DNA of 64,000 nucleotides from Zasmidium citrigriseum (Eukaryota; Ascomycota; Dothideomycetes; Mycosphaerellales; Mycosphaerellaceae), in assembly GCA_002786025.1 (NCBI GenBank), contig NHNW01000081.1:62001-126000 (forward strand). The letters run 5' to 3'. The notes under the pieces were generated by a model. It worked only from the letters and a program-made list of their open reading frames with translations. It was not told the DNA's origin and did no database searches. Below are positions 1 through 11,665 of the stretch, in pieces; positions within the stretch are counted from its first letter, which is position 1, and each line of letters opens with the position of its first letter. The position numbers were made by a program, and so were the translations under genes.

Positions 1-1663
1 CATCGTGACGAAGTCGAAAAGCTCAAGCGCGAACTGCGCATGGCCTTGGAGAGAGCTGATAATGCGGATCGAGCCAAGGGGAGCGAACTTTCGGCCATGC
101 TCTCGAGGCACAACCGTGAGATTGCAGACCTGGAGGAAGCACTCCGCAACAAGACTCGTGCTCTCGACGACATGCAAATGAAGCTCGGTGAGGGCAGCTC
201 TGATCTCGAGCGACAACTTCGGGAGAAGGAGGAGGAACTCGAAATTTACAAGTCCGGCATGGATCAGACTCTCCTGGAGCTCAACGAGCTACGCAACGGC
301 AACGGCGTCTCAGACAAGGCTATGGACGAGCAGATCGACGTCATGCTCCTCGACAACATCAAGAAGATCAACGACATTATCGATTCGGTCCTTCAGGCTG
401 GTGTGCAGAGAGTAGACGATGCGCTGTACGAGCTCGACAGCTCAATGCAGGCCGGTAACCAGAACGCTAGCGGTCCCTATGTGCTCTCGCAGATTGAGAA
501 GGCTCAGAGCACCGCCATGGAGTTCAGCACTGCATTCAACAACTTCATCGCCGACGGTCCCAACAGCACTCACGCCGAGGTCATCAGGACTGTTCACCAG
601 TTCTCGAATGCTATTGCCGATGTATTGTCGAACACGAAGGGTCTGACTCGGTTTGCCAGCGATGACAAAAAGGGCGATCAGCTCATCTCTGCCGCTCGCC
701 GCTCTGCATCCAGCACTGTCGACTTCTTCCGTGGCATCATGTCCTATCGTCTCGATGGTCTTGAGGATCTGCAGAAGACTGATGTGGTGATCAACAAGAA
801 CAACGATGTTCAGATCGCTTTGAACAACCTTAGCAAGCTTGCTGATGCGTTTGCACCCAAGACGAAGGTCACTTCGCAGTCTGGAGATCTTGCTGAGACC
901 GTCGACCGCGAGATGATGAACGCCGCCAAAGCCATTGAGGCCGCCACCGAGCGTCTCACGAAGCTGATGAACAAGCCTCGCGACTCATACTCGACATACG
1001 AATTGAAGATCCACGATTCGATTCTTGAAGCTGCCATCGCAGTCACCAACGCCATCGCCCAGCTCATCAAGGCCGCCACAGCCTCTCAACAAGAAATTGT
1101 GAACCAAGGTCGTGGCTCATCCATGAGCAAGACCCAATTCTACAAGAAGAACAACCGCTGGACCGAAGGCCTCATCTCAGCAGCCAAAGCCGTTGCCTCT
1201 TCGACCAACATGCTCATCGAGACCGCTGACGGCGTCATCAGTGGCCGCAACTCCCCCGAACAACTCATCGTCGCATCCAACGACGTCGCAGCCTCCACCG
1301 CACAGCTCGTGGCCGCGTCCAGGGTCAAGGCAAGCTTCATGTCGAAGACCCAAGAGCGTCTCGAGGAGTGCAGCAAGGCTGTCACAAACGCTTGCAGGAG
1401 CTTGGTGCGGCAGGTGCAGAGTATCATTGAGAGCCGGAATAAGGATGGCGATGAGGATATGGATTATAGTAAGCTGAGCGGGCATGATTTTAAGGTGAGG
1501 CAGATGGAGCAGCAGGTACGTTTTAACCCCTTTGATTGTGTTGTGGTTGTGAGTGTACTGACTTTTGGGGTAGGTCGAGATTCTGCAGCTGGAGAATGCG
1601 CTGAGTGCTGCTAGGCATCGGTTGGGTGAGATGAGGAAGTTGAGTTATCAGGAGGAAGATTAG
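1..1663 (+). CDS. SLA2: SLA2/End4-type actin-binding endocytic adaptor, C-terminal part
   Basis: This is the 3' portion of a gene whose start lies upstream; the frame is open from base 1. Exon 1 ends at 1515, a GTACGT...TAG intron spans 1516-1573, and the last exon (phase 0) ends with TAG at 1661-1663. The visible protein begins in a long coiled coil (roughly the first 90 residues, heptad-rich with many E, L, K and R), then a helical stretch, then a talin-like I/LWEQ (THATCH) actin-binding domain with the characteristic alanine-rich helices (AAKAVASSTNMLIETADG, DVAASTAQLVAASRVK) and a final helix ending RHRLGEMRKLSYQEED. In yeast and filamentous fungi Sla2 links clathrin-coated pits to F-actin at the plasma membrane; its N-terminal ANTH domain would be outside the window. 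In many ascomycetes SLA2 flanks the mating-type locus, but no MAT gene is seen downstream here. Identification is strong. Confidence 0.93.
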
Positions 1664-2059
1664 GTGGGTCACAAGGGATATGGTGTTGTATAGGTATCGT
1701 GGAACTACCTCTTCGGATACACTGCTCTCCTATTTCACTTCGCCATCACAGAACGTCTAGTGTTGCGCGGGGTCATCTTTGTGACTGACACGCTAACAGG
1801 CCTTCACTGCGGGCTTCTTCGGCGCTCTGGACATAATGCAAATTCTACTTCAGTCTGTGCGAATGGGCGAAGACCTTGAGCTTCATGTTGTGTGACGGCT
1901 GCGCCCCAACGTGGAGGCGCATGTCTTGGACAAAAGAGTTGAGGAAGATTGCCTGGACCCAGGACTTAGAAATACTGCGTCGGCCACGATGTCCTTCCAA
2001 GTATCCTTTTTGCATGTCCACGAAGCTCCGGCAAATTCCCCCCTATTCACTAAATCGGT

Positions 2060-2515
2060 ACTGATGTCGAGCAGCTTTCTACGCTGGCCACATACAGGCT
2101 CAGCCTCGAACAAGCTTGGCCAGCAACAGTGGACACCGATGATTCCCTCTTAGTACAAGGCTGGGTTTTCAAAAAGTGTCACCATGTCGACACAAGGAGG
2201 TCCCAATGTCTATGTTGCACACTCCTCGGTGTCTGCAAATTTGGGGACTTCACCGAGTTTAGATCACATCGCTACAACGAGCAGTGGTTGAATTGGGATG
2301 ACTCGCAGCACATTCTGTGGATCCAGAACTCCCAAGTCGGTTTTGCTGTCACCCCTCAAATCGACGGAAACCAGCGCCAGGTCTACCGCCTTCTGCACTG
2401 CTTTGATGGTTCCCCGGTTCGTCATTATGGCAGGCCTCATGCGGGTTTACAATTGCCAGTCATCTTCCGCCGCATGAGAGAGCTTGCGCCTTGCACGACC
2501 ATTCGAATCGTCTGA
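2060..2515 (+). pseudogene. Degenerate HET-domain protein, C-terminal fragment
   Basis: A frame running to the stop at 2515 has no convincing start. It contains DDSLLVQGWVFKKC and later LWIQNSQVGFAV. Both match, in the same order, segments of the HET gene 1.9 kb downstream (DGSLLLKGWVFRDC and LWVKQSLYGFVV). HET proteins usually carry such a block well after the HET domain. The N-terminal HET domain itself is absent upstream: 1664-2060 shows only short, stop-interrupted frames. I read this as the eroded 3' end of a second, tandem HET gene. It is probably not expressed as a functional protein. The region 2516-2897 between the two copies has no supported gene. Confidence 0.5.
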
Positions 2516-2897
2516 TGGACTGGACGATCAAAGAGATTTGTTGTGTCTCATGACAGCAGTACCTTTGGATGAAACCTTTCCAATGCACCGGAGTGGCATT
2601 CCTCACGCTTTCTTTCTTCACCGGGGTTGTCACTGGATATTATCTGCCATGCATTTTGCTGCGTAAGCGATCGTGGCCAAGTCCTGTCTCTTGGACATGT
2701 CGTGCAACCCAACCATGCCTACGCGAGAGGCTGCGGTTTTGTGGCAATGACAGCTCCGCCTCGCTTTAGCGGGGACATTCTTAGAGAGACGTGCCATCCC
2801 GAAACACCAGCAACATCTCATCGAGTGTAAGGAATGCCTTTTGCCTCTTCAATCTGGACCCAGTATTCGAAAGGCTAAAGAAAGCTCGAAAACCGCC

Positions 2898-4318
2898 ATG
2901 GATCTGACTGTTGATGACGAGGCTGCCCTACTATATGCTTCACATCCGCTTGAAAACTGTCGACAAACTCGTACCATTGACATCCTACCGGCCGAGCGCA
3001 TGGAAGAGCCCGTTAGAGCAACAATGCGGGTCATCGACATCCCAGCGGTGCCAAAATTTACTCGAGTCGTCTGGTCCGGCAACCTGCACGAATTGTGTCG
3101 ATCTTGCTCCAGCGTCAGGGGCTACCACGCCCTCTCATACGCTTGGGGTTCGCCTGGGAAAGACCGCAACATGTTCATTGATGGATTCTCGATCAAGATT
3201 ACGTCAACCCTCGACGCTGCTCTCAGGCGTCTGCGAGAAGGAGAGTCGATGTCCTGTATGTGGATCGATGCTATCTCGATCAATCAACGCGACACTAGAG
3301 AGCGGAGCCGTCAGGTCTCAATCATGGGCGACATCTATTTCTTGGCTAAGGAGACTACCCTATGGCTGGGGGAGGCGTCTGACGATGAAGTTGTTGCTCT
3401 TAAAGAGAAATCAGAGCAGGCATGTCTGGCACTCGTGCGAGCGCCCTGGTTCCGCCGAAGGTGGGTGCTTCAAGAGATCTTTCTCTCGAATGCCAATACC
3501 CGGTTTTTCCAGTATGGTCGATTGCGGACTTTGTATAGTGACCTCTACCACGACATTTACTTTCGCCTTAGCTCTCCGATTCGGACTGCTAACGCGCCTG
3601 TTCTGGGCGTGGGAATTGGCAATGGATGGCGCCGCAACCTCGCGAAAGGGTTTGGAGAAATAGAGCCTGCGTCTCTGCAAGCAACAGAGTCTCTGCCGGA
3701 CCTTCTCCAGAACCTTCTCTGCTTTCGGGAACAGTGTGCTCTGAGCCGCGCGATCGTATCTATGCACTGCTTGGTATCAGCAAGCCAGCCTCCAGGATCA
3801 GTGTAGATTATAGTAAGAGCGTGGAAGAATTGTACACGGATCTCGCCATACAGTATTTGCAGGAACGCTCAACCACTCTAATGGCGATTTCTACCATCAC
3901 CTCGCATCCTCCTGGCTGTGGCCTCCCGTCATGGGGCCCTGACTGGCGATACCCACTGGAGAAGGACGTTCCCGACGAGCGAAAGCTCTTTGACCAGATC
4001 GTTTCGATGGGGCTCGTCGAAGATGCCGTCGAGCCAGCGGCATTCGACGAGGCAGATGGGAGCTTACTGCTGAAGGGCTGGGTCTTTAGAGATTGCAGCA
4101 CCCTAGGATGTCGAGAATTGACGCGAGCATGTAAAAGACCGACCTGCATGCTGCGTATGCTGCGAGACTGGTCCAGGCTCAATCGCGGTCGCATGCTCAT
4201 GTCGCGTTGGCCGAAGTTGAGGGAAGACGAGTGTCTCCTGTGGGTTAAGCAATCTCTCTATGGATTTGTTGTGCGATTTGGAGCCGGGACCACGGACATG
4301 AGCCCCGAGGTGTCATGA
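2898..4318 (+). pseudogene. HET-domain (heterokaryon incompatibility) protein gene with a frameshift
   Basis: The start is the ATG at 2898; the longer open frame upstream has only a TTG. The first part carries clear HET (PF06985-type) blocks: YHALSYAWG, a hydrophobic TLDAALRRLR helix, MWIDAISINQRD and a region ending TTLWLGE, then FRRRWVLQEIF. Around 3731-3742 the reading frame changes: one frame leads into LLQNLLCFREQ, while the conserved continuation SEPRDRIYALLG sits in another frame and runs on to 4318. No intron fits this gap, so either one or two bases were gained or lost, or the assembly has an error. The C-terminal part includes DGSLLLKGWVF, then becomes divergent. HET proteins trigger cell death upon fusion of incompatible hyphae. 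Broken HET copies are common in these fungi, and a second fragment lies just upstream. Confidence 0.8.
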
Positions 4319-6320
4319 GCAGATTGTCTCTCGTAACGGAAGTCGGGAGTACCTCAACATTCATCTCCCCTTCAACTTGAGACTCAGGGGTATTGGTTCC
4401 TCTTGACAAGGATCGGTCGTTGGCCAAGGACCCTTCCATGATGAAACGCCAAAAAGGCTGCCGTTGACACATTATTCCCCCTCGAGCCCTCAGGACGAGG
4501 GAAAATTTGCGAAGCTACCGTCGCCGCTCATGGACGGCTAGTCGAGGTCGATCCGCCATAGCGCAAAATGAATCACGCCCAATGTTGAGCCGTCCATCAG
4601 TGAACCGTTCGTCTTGAGTCGTCCATCGTGTATTAGACCAAGCAAGGCAGCAGAATAACGGAATCACTCTCGATCTCCTCATAATCAGTCGGGAAGTGGG
4701 CGTTTCTCAAAACCATCAGGGGCGCTGCACTGGTCTTAGCATGTGGTTTGTCCAGCACCGCCTCGATTGGTAAGCCTTTCCACGTGTATCTTGCTCGAAT
4801 CAAGAGAAGCAATGTCAAGCATTAGCCGTTGAGTCTTGTCCTCAGGCCATCAAAAAGCAAGGACATCAAGTCTAAGCCCCCTACCAATGGCTTGGCTGCG
4901 CCTCATTGGTATGGTGGATCTCCCGACGCAAGTATTTCCAAGCAGGGACAACAGTGAAACTTTCGGCAGATGGAATCGATATGCATTGCAGGTCCATAGG
5001 TCTGCATCGCAGAGCTCGTATGGTCAACGGTGTCTAGATCGAGCGCTTTCCATACGAGCTTACAGCCGAATGCTGATGCCTTCGGCGGATAGATAGTGTA
5101 TAGCTGGTGAAAGGCGGCTGATTTCACTGGCCGTTTAGCAATCATGTAGCGTCGATGTGCATAGGTAATGTCGTAGAAGGGCGTCGAGGAATTGGGGCGG
5201 TGGTCTGGCGCGACTTCCCTTTGGAATCTGCCTCCATCCTGCCTTCTCTTTCCTTTCCTCCACCACCACCACCACCTCACCTCTTCAACAACACCAACAC
5301 CAACCTCAACCTCATCACTTCGGCTTCTCCATATCGACTCTTCCTCCCCATCGGCGCCATGACAGCCAAAAATACCGCCTTCGGTCAATCTCCCGCTCAT
5401 CAACACCGCAAGCCGGATGGCCGCCGAATCCGCTGGACCTCGACCGAACAACCACGAAATCGATTCTGTCACCTCGAAAACAACCATCACGACTCCAGCT
5501 CCTCTCCAGCAAGGACAATCATGATGTCCATCACCTGATCGCCAGCCCTCATCGCCATTGTGCTACAGTGAGCCGCCAGATTGATTTCGACCAACCACGT
5601 CTGCACGTGTGGCGAAGCCGCTGCAAAACGTCGCGCAGAGGCAACAACAACACCACACCATCGCCAAAGCCGAAAAGGTAAAATGAACATCAGTCAGCGC
5701 TTTCCATAAAGCGGTCACTGTCCATGATCAGAATCCGAGATTCGCATCCTAGCTCGTCGTCTTTCACCATATGCCGCTGGCGTTCACTCGCCCAACCCCG
5801 AGCACAACGGTTCCCAGCTGGATCACCGGTCTGTTTCTCAAAGTCAGCCTCAAGAACGCCCTGTGACCAAGAAGGCTCGCGCTCTTGCGTATCGAGGCGG
5901 TGCAACGTGCAACATACCTTATCTGGACCTCATTCCTGGCACATCCTTAAGGCTGCACTCTTTCCCCTTCCCTCTGAATCCGCGAACATCGACAAACGAA
6001 GGAGATCCGGCCGTCATCAGACTTCTCACATACTCGTTCTCTATCACCGATTACTATGCTGGAAAGTATAAATACTGGCCGTTGGTGTCCAGGCCTTTGG
6101 TCATCCGACAAACCATACTCGAAACACCCTATACAAGACCCGTTCTTGCTCTGCTTTACCCAAGCGAGCCCCTTCCCATGGTTGGCGACTATCGGCCGTG
6201 TCTGCCTTTCCGGATTCCTTTTTGATGCAATAACCAATCCCAGATAAACGCCTCACCCCTCGCTGAATGCTTGTCGCCAGCGCTTTCCAAACCGCTCAAC
6301 ATAATCAAAACAACATCCGC
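4319..6320. other. Gap without a firm gene; possible short coding traces at 5386-5935
   Basis: Nothing here can be assigned. A CT/CA-rich tract at about 5250-5350 looks like a fungal 5' leader and is followed by ATGs at 5359 and near 5417, but the frames close within 60 codons. A GTAAAA...CAG pair around 5680-5753 would join two open stretches (one with KPLQNVAQRQQQ), so a small multi-exon gene is possible. I could not make a complete model and recognise no domain. Confidence 0.3.
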
Positions 6321-7510
6321 CTATGCATAATCCACGACGATTCGCGGTCGCTCTGGCATCCTTCCCTTGGCCGTCGTTGGCGTTGGCTTTCGCAATCGCA
6401 AAATTCGGCAGAGCAACCTCTCCACGGGCAACAGCACGCACCAGACCTTGTTCACAAAGAAGCAAAGGGTCACACTGAACGTTGCGGCCACCGCATCCAG
6501 CCAATAGTGGTTCGCCGTTGCCACAATGACGCTCAGCACCAACAACGGATACACGATACCGGCCACGACGTAAATGAAGCTCTTGATAGAGCTCTTTGGT
6601 GCCCGTCGGCCTCTGATCGCCTGGAGAATCCCACTCTGGTACAGGAACGTGCAGCCGATGACGAAGGCGTACGTGAAGTGCAGACTCGGCATCGCGGCCA
6701 GCTGGTTGACGTTCTTTCCACCAACCCAGACACTCTCGGCATGATCCTGTCGAACAGTGTCGCGGAAGCCAAATGATTCGGGAAGGAGTCGAGGTGGCAT
6801 GCAAGGGTAGAAAGAGAATACACTGAACGCCGCAAAGTTTCCCAGGGTCATAGTCCGGCGAGCAACAGCGAACATGTCGTGTGAGGGTGCGGTATAGTAA
6901 TACCAAGAGAGGAATCTGGATCTCACGTCAGCTGGCAGTGCCAAGAAACGAAAGGCTGGGAAACATACGCAACAGTTCCTGGAATATGGACGAGGGAGTA
7001 GATTTGGTTGAAGAAGGTCATCATGCGGAGATGACCATTGAGGAAGAACTGCTGGAAGCCGACCTCGGTGATGGGGAAGAACAACTGGAAGGGGGTATCG
7101 TGCTCGAAAGTCAAGATGTCAATGCCGTGTTTCTGAGCCAGCTCAGCCACCTCGTTGCCTCCGTACTTCGAGTACAGAGCGATGCCAATCTGCTTCGTGA
7201 GGGAGTATGCGACGTAGTTGAGGGCCCAGTAGAACATCTCGACCAGGAATGGGAACTTCTGCAGGATGCGACTGGGGAAGTTCATCCTCGCGAGCGAAGG
7301 CGTCTCGTTGGGCCATGGCGCGGGAGACGCATCTCGTTGTTCATCAACACTATCCTTCGGCCGGTCCGGACTCGTCGACCTCGATGACGATCTACTACCC
7401 TCGTACCCATTGCTCTTGATCAACGATTCGCTTGCGTCGTCGCTACGTGGGGTCGAGGAGGAAAATATGCTGAATGATCGATCGCGATTGAAGTATAAGG
7501 ACGCGAGCAT
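6321..7510 (-). CDS. PAP2-superfamily (Aur1/inositolphosphotransferase-like) membrane protein
   Basis: Two exons: 7510-6969 and 6921-6321, joined across a GTATGT...GAG intron with coding phase 2, giving about 380 residues. The ATG at 7510 is the first true start; upstream in-frame codons are GTG. After a Ser/Asp/Arg-rich N-terminus come several hydrophobic helices. They hold the lipid-phosphatase/transferase signatures expected for the PAP2_3 group: a YPCMPPRLLP block, MPSLHFTYAFVIG, and ANHYWLDAVAA with the catalytic-type His and Asp. HIPGTVA spans the exon junction. Aur1 of this group makes inositol phosphorylceramide in the Golgi, but many filamentous-fungal paralogs have unknown acceptors, so the exact substrate is not claimed. 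The tail is basic (RKPTPTTAKGRMPERPR). The superfamily call is firm; the reaction is inference. Confidence 0.88.
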
Positions 7511-9521
7511 GATGGACACCACAAGCTAATGACATGTTAGCCATGTCGCGCCGCCAACGGTATGTGAAACATGATGTTTTGAGAGCAACTAACCAGAGGT
7601 TCGAACCATGACCGCGAGGCCGACTGAGGTTTTCCCAAGTCCGGCATCGTCCCGTTATTGTGGCCCTCCATTATCGATCCTTCGCCCTCGATATAGTAGA
7701 ATCACCGCCGTGCGCGAGCGAACGAGAAAGAGGTGGAGCGCGGGTAGTCGTGTGCTGTAGGTACGTGACGGACGGCAGTCCGCGGAAGAGCTGGGGTCAG
7801 GGGATTGTCGAGAGCATATATCAATAATCCAGTATTATTTCCAAAGGGCTGTACAAGAGAATGGGAAAAATAGAACGGCCGGCTCGTCGTCCGCGCGGTG
7901 TGCTGTTGTCGTTGTGGGCGTTGGTGAATGGACAAAGAGTGAGTGAAAGAGAGGAAAGGAGATGAGGAGAGGATGTCGCGTGCCCCATGCAGGCACCGAA
8001 CACAGCCCAAGCTGAGAATCGACGCTGGCCGCTGCTGCGACACACCGGCCAGCGGCTTTTCTCCAACCAGGGCTAAACTAAGGCGCAAACAGAACAGGCG
8101 TTTTTCGGCCGCTGGCTTCGTCCCTCTCTTTGGTCGGGACCACCGCGCTTCCGCCTCCCGCGCAGATGCTCACTGCAGCTGTCCTGCTTCAAGTTGACTT
8201 GACACGCAAGCATCCCCCTTCTAATCTCGCCGAGATGCATGGGCACTGCCACTCGATCTTCTCTTCACAACAACACAACATCCGCGACAACAATCGAAGC
8301 TGTTCCCATGGCCTTCTCGCAAACAACAACTTCGCATCGTCGTATCAGGCATTCGAGTTTACGCTGACGATTCTTAGTCACGCGACCTAGCTTCAACTCT
8401 AAACCGCTTTGTTGGCAAATTTGGCTTCGTTCGAGAAAACCGTCACGTCATTTCCCGCGCATGGGGTTGACTCGTTCTGGCAGTCCGAAACGTGGCTATG
8501 AAGAACAACACCTCCACGTCGACCATGCAAGAGCGGACGTCACTTGGATGTCACGCCTTTCTGTTCAGCCCTTCTGGGCAGAGACGAAACCGGAAGTGAA
8601 CTCGGGAATTGTCGCGTGTCCATTGGCCGACCATCGGGATTTGACACTCTTCACAGGATTCGGGCGCAGCAGCTTCCCTCCCAGGAAGGATTCTATGGAT
8701 GAACTCACTTTCTATGGGTAAGCTGCGTGCATTTCGGTCTTTTCTTGCACCGAATGAGAAGATGGAAAGACCTTTTGGGTAGGTGGTTTTCTTGGCAAGC
8801 AGTAAAGAGTTGGCGTTGGTGTTTTTCTGCTACCATGTGTATTTGTTTTGTTGTGGAGGCCGGGGCTGGGGCTGGAAACGAATCGCGAATACGCTCGACA
8901 CGATGCGGGATTGTACGGGGAACGCGGTACGACGAACGAGAGCGGTTCCGAGCATTACACGGCTGGATGGCTGGACACGTGCCTGGGTTTCGTGCCACTG
9001 GGAGATCGAATTTTTGATCAGGTCGAAGTTGAGGGAGCTGGGCGATGTTTCCCTGGCAGAGACAATTTGCCAGCCTTTTGGAGGACACCTCAGGCTGTGA
9101 TCATACCATCATGAATTCTGAGGATGAATTTTTCTTCGGATTGCTCGGACTCTGGCGGCTGCTATCGCTTCGGCCGTACAAGTCTGACTGCCATCCTCAC
9201 CAGAACTACTGCCAGCCTGGAAAGCGGCACTTGCGAGATTGTCTCTTGTATACTCATCGAAGCCGCGCCGGAACACACTCCGGCCCTGAATATCTCGTCT
9301 CGACATGTTCGGCGTGATATTTCTTCGCAGGAAGCCATGTTCGACACCAAAGAACGGAGGAGAGTAGCAACGCCTGGCGGGACTGGCTGGCATAGGGGAG
9401 TGTCGCTGAAAGGTAGGTGCTTTGAGTCGAGGTAATGAATGTTGAGGGGAGATGTACCCATCCCCTCAACGGAATTCAATCCATCGACTTCTTTTTCTCA
9501 TGGTTTGACGGAACCAGTCGA
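7511..9521. other. Intergenic, likely 5' leader of the PAP2-like gene; no gene seen
   Basis: The minus strand next to 7510-8000 is CT-rich like a fungal promoter or leader, and contains a short out-of-frame upstream ORF starting near 7537. The remaining frames on both strands overlap each other, show no domains and lack intron-bounded continuations. Confidence 0.5.
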
Positions 9522-10187
9522 TCATGAAGGCCTTGACGCCCTCCTCTTCCTACGTTTGGCACTCGACATCGCCTCGCCAGATCCGAGCCGTGGCGTCGCC
9601 GTCAACGCACTCTGGCTAGCGATTGCTGCACCCACCCTTGCTATCAGACCCTTCAGCTCATCATGTAGGCCCTTATCGTCCTCTTTGCGGTGTCTGCCAT
9701 CGCCTTCCCGAACCTCAAGGACGATTACGGCCGATAGTCCAGATGTGGCAGCGGAGGTAGTAAAGGAGCCTTCGGGTACTGCGATCGCGGACGGGCGTGA
9801 CGAATCGAATGGACAAGGAGATGGTCTTTTTTTTTGGCTAACGAAGGACGCGATACTGTTGCGAGAACTCGCGCTCTGGGGCGTTTGAGCACGAAAAGCC
9901 GCTGACTGTCCACGCACGTTGAACGTGGGGGCTCGTTGCAATCGGAATTCGGATGGCGAAGGTGACTGGGCTTTGGCCTGAGTTTTTGAGCCTGTGGGCG
10001 TTGTACTGGTCCTTATTAAAGGAAGTACTCGTTGGCCGTAGCCTACAAATTCTCCTACGACTTTCTTTCCCGCCGACAGAAGGAGGCGGTCATCCGAATC
10101 TCTCATTTTCTCGCAATGTTTTATCTTCTTTACATCCAGCTTCTTTTCCTTAGCATCAGAAGAGCCGTTCATCGATGCAGCTGGCAT
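9522..10187 (-). CDS. Hypothetical basic, Ser-rich protein
   Basis: An open frame of about 221 residues starts at the ATG at 10187 (MPAASMNGSSDAKEKK) and ends at 9522. The frame stays open upstream to 10307 but only from a GTG preceded by a possible acceptor TAG, so a 5' exon may exist. The protein is rich in Ser, Lys, Arg and Ala with no membrane helix. It has a low-complexity middle (QTPQSASSRNSIASF), a short predicted helix (DDKGLHDELKGLIARVGAAIAS) split by linkers, and a very basic nuclear-localisation-like end (SSAKRRKRRASRPS). I recognise no family. Composition fits a small nuclear or DNA-associated protein, but a chance ORF is not excluded. Confidence 0.4.
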   Translation of the reverse strand: MPAASMNGSSDAKEKKLDVKKIKHCEKMRDSDDRLLLSAGKKVVGEFVGYGQRVLPLIRTSTTPTGSKTQAKAQSPSPSEFRLQRAPTFNVRGQSAAFRAQTPQSASSRNSIASFVSQKKRPSPCPFDSSRPSAIAVPEGSFTTSAATSGLSAVIVLEVREGDGRHRKEDDKGLHDELKGLIARVGAAIASQSALTATPRLGSGEAMSSAKRRKRRASRPS

Positions 10188-10540
10188 GAATGAATCTCGA
10201 CCTTCAATACTCCCTGGACCGTGAAACACCCTCCGTCTCGCCGGAGGTCTTGGAGGCGCCAAGGAGCTCTTATCGATCTCGCGGAGAGTGCGAAGGCTTA
10301 AGGTCACCTACTTCACGTTACCATCCGCTCTTGTCCCGGGCCTTGCGATCTGATAACGCTGTCAACTGCCTAATTACGGTATCTACAATGGAGAATGTCA
10401 GCATTCCAGATGCGAGGTGTGGACGTTGCAGAATAGCCTTTCTACAATAATTGGTACGCCTGCAGATATATTAGCCCCTCGCAAGGCCACTCCCACAACG
10501 TATTCACATCCACTCATCTGTTAACTATCAACAATCGACC

Positions 10541-10895
10541 ATGAATCCTCTAACAACCCTCACTACCACCCTCCTCCTCGCCCTCCTCCCCCACACTCTC
10601 GCTACTATCATGTACTGCAACCGCGGCTGGAGCGGTGACGGACGATGTGAAGCGGCGGGACAGTGTGAGTATAAGTAGCTCTTCTTCAGATGAACAGCTC
10701 AACTAACAAGGAGCCCGAAACAGACACGTTTGTTGCAAGGACCGAGTCTTTAATGAGTTTGAGCATAGAAAGATGATGAGTTTTGATCTGGAATATAAGT
10801 AAGCGAGTGTGATCAGCTAGTAATGAGGACAGGATACGTGAGGCGATCAGGGAGAGTGTGTGAGTTTTGGAAGGATCTTGTGTTCGGATTCATGA
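10541..10895 (+). pseudogene. Small secreted cysteine-rich protein, array copy 1 (decayed)
   Basis: Exon 1 (10541-10664) is intact: a hydrophobic signal peptide (MNPLTTLTTTLLLALLPHTLA) followed directly by the family core YCNRGWSGDGRC. Intron 1 is 10665-10723 (GTGAGT...CAG). Exon 2 starts at 10724, but one T is missing in the codons for the conserved Phe-Cys-Cys, which shifts the frame to an early stop. The donor of intron 2, GTGAG in the sister copies, is interrupted here by an extra A. Exon 3 at 10833-10895 is still recognisable and aligns closely to copy 6 (shared FGRI before the last Cys), but the conserved Trp codon TGG is TGA. With three independent lesions this copy cannot encode the full protein. 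It may still produce the signal peptide plus a truncated core. Confidence 0.8.
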
Positions 10896-11665
10896 TTACA
10901 GGCGGTCGTGTTTTCGATCTTGGAGAGGGGCGAAATAGAGTCGACGGAGAGAAGGAACGTTGCAGTAACATGGTAAGAAGGAAGTTGAAATGTCCTTGGC
11001 AATCACATGCGAGCTTTGGAATTTGCGCTCTTCAATTGCCAGTCCTTCCTCGGTCGTCGATCGACAATCTCAAGATGAGGAATGTACTTTTTTTCATTCT
11101 TGGAGAGATCGGTCGCCCTTGCCTCATCTTCTCGCCATCGGTCTCGGCTTCGGTATGACTCAACCAGAATTGGGAAAGAGCACGGCTGCCTCCTTTTCAT
11201 TCCGCTGATGGAGGGCAGTGGTCATCATCGAGCACTCTCTCATTCGATTGACAAGACTACCTCATTCCCATTCACAAGCCCCTCTCAAAGACTAGACGAT
11301 GACCCTGACGGTGTATATGCCCATAGAGGTGACGAGAATGGACCTGATCTCCAGGGCTTCCTGAACCGTGAAACACCCTTCAAGCCGCCGACGGCCTAAT
11401 TGATGCCAAGGGCCGTTCACCGATCTCAAGATGCACGAAGGCCTGCTCCTCCGTTCTTATTCCGACAGTGGCGTTCGAACAAGGCTGAAACTTGCCTAGC
11501 AAGCACCGGAAATGTGGGCGTTGCATGGCACGGAGATGAGCACACCGCACATTGACCATAGGAGAAGAGCGTTGTGTCTCAACAGCAACGGGTATATCTG
11601 CCAACTACAAGTACTCGCCGCCGACCACATTCACATAGAGCTCTCGTGCCTTCCATCCAGCGACC

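Noticed and set aside
1177..1485. Minus-strand frames within SLA2
   Set aside because: They are shadows of the strongly supported SLA2 coding frame.
1..1663. SLA2 as a sign of an adjacent mating-type locus
   Set aside because: SLA2 often flanks MAT, but downstream there are only HET remnants, and no HMG-box or alpha-box protein is visible. The locus may lie upstream outside the window.
4903..5490. 195-codon minus-strand frame with a poly-Trp run
   Set aside because: It is the complement of a CCA/CT-rich leader-like tract, has biased composition and shows no domain or splice continuity.
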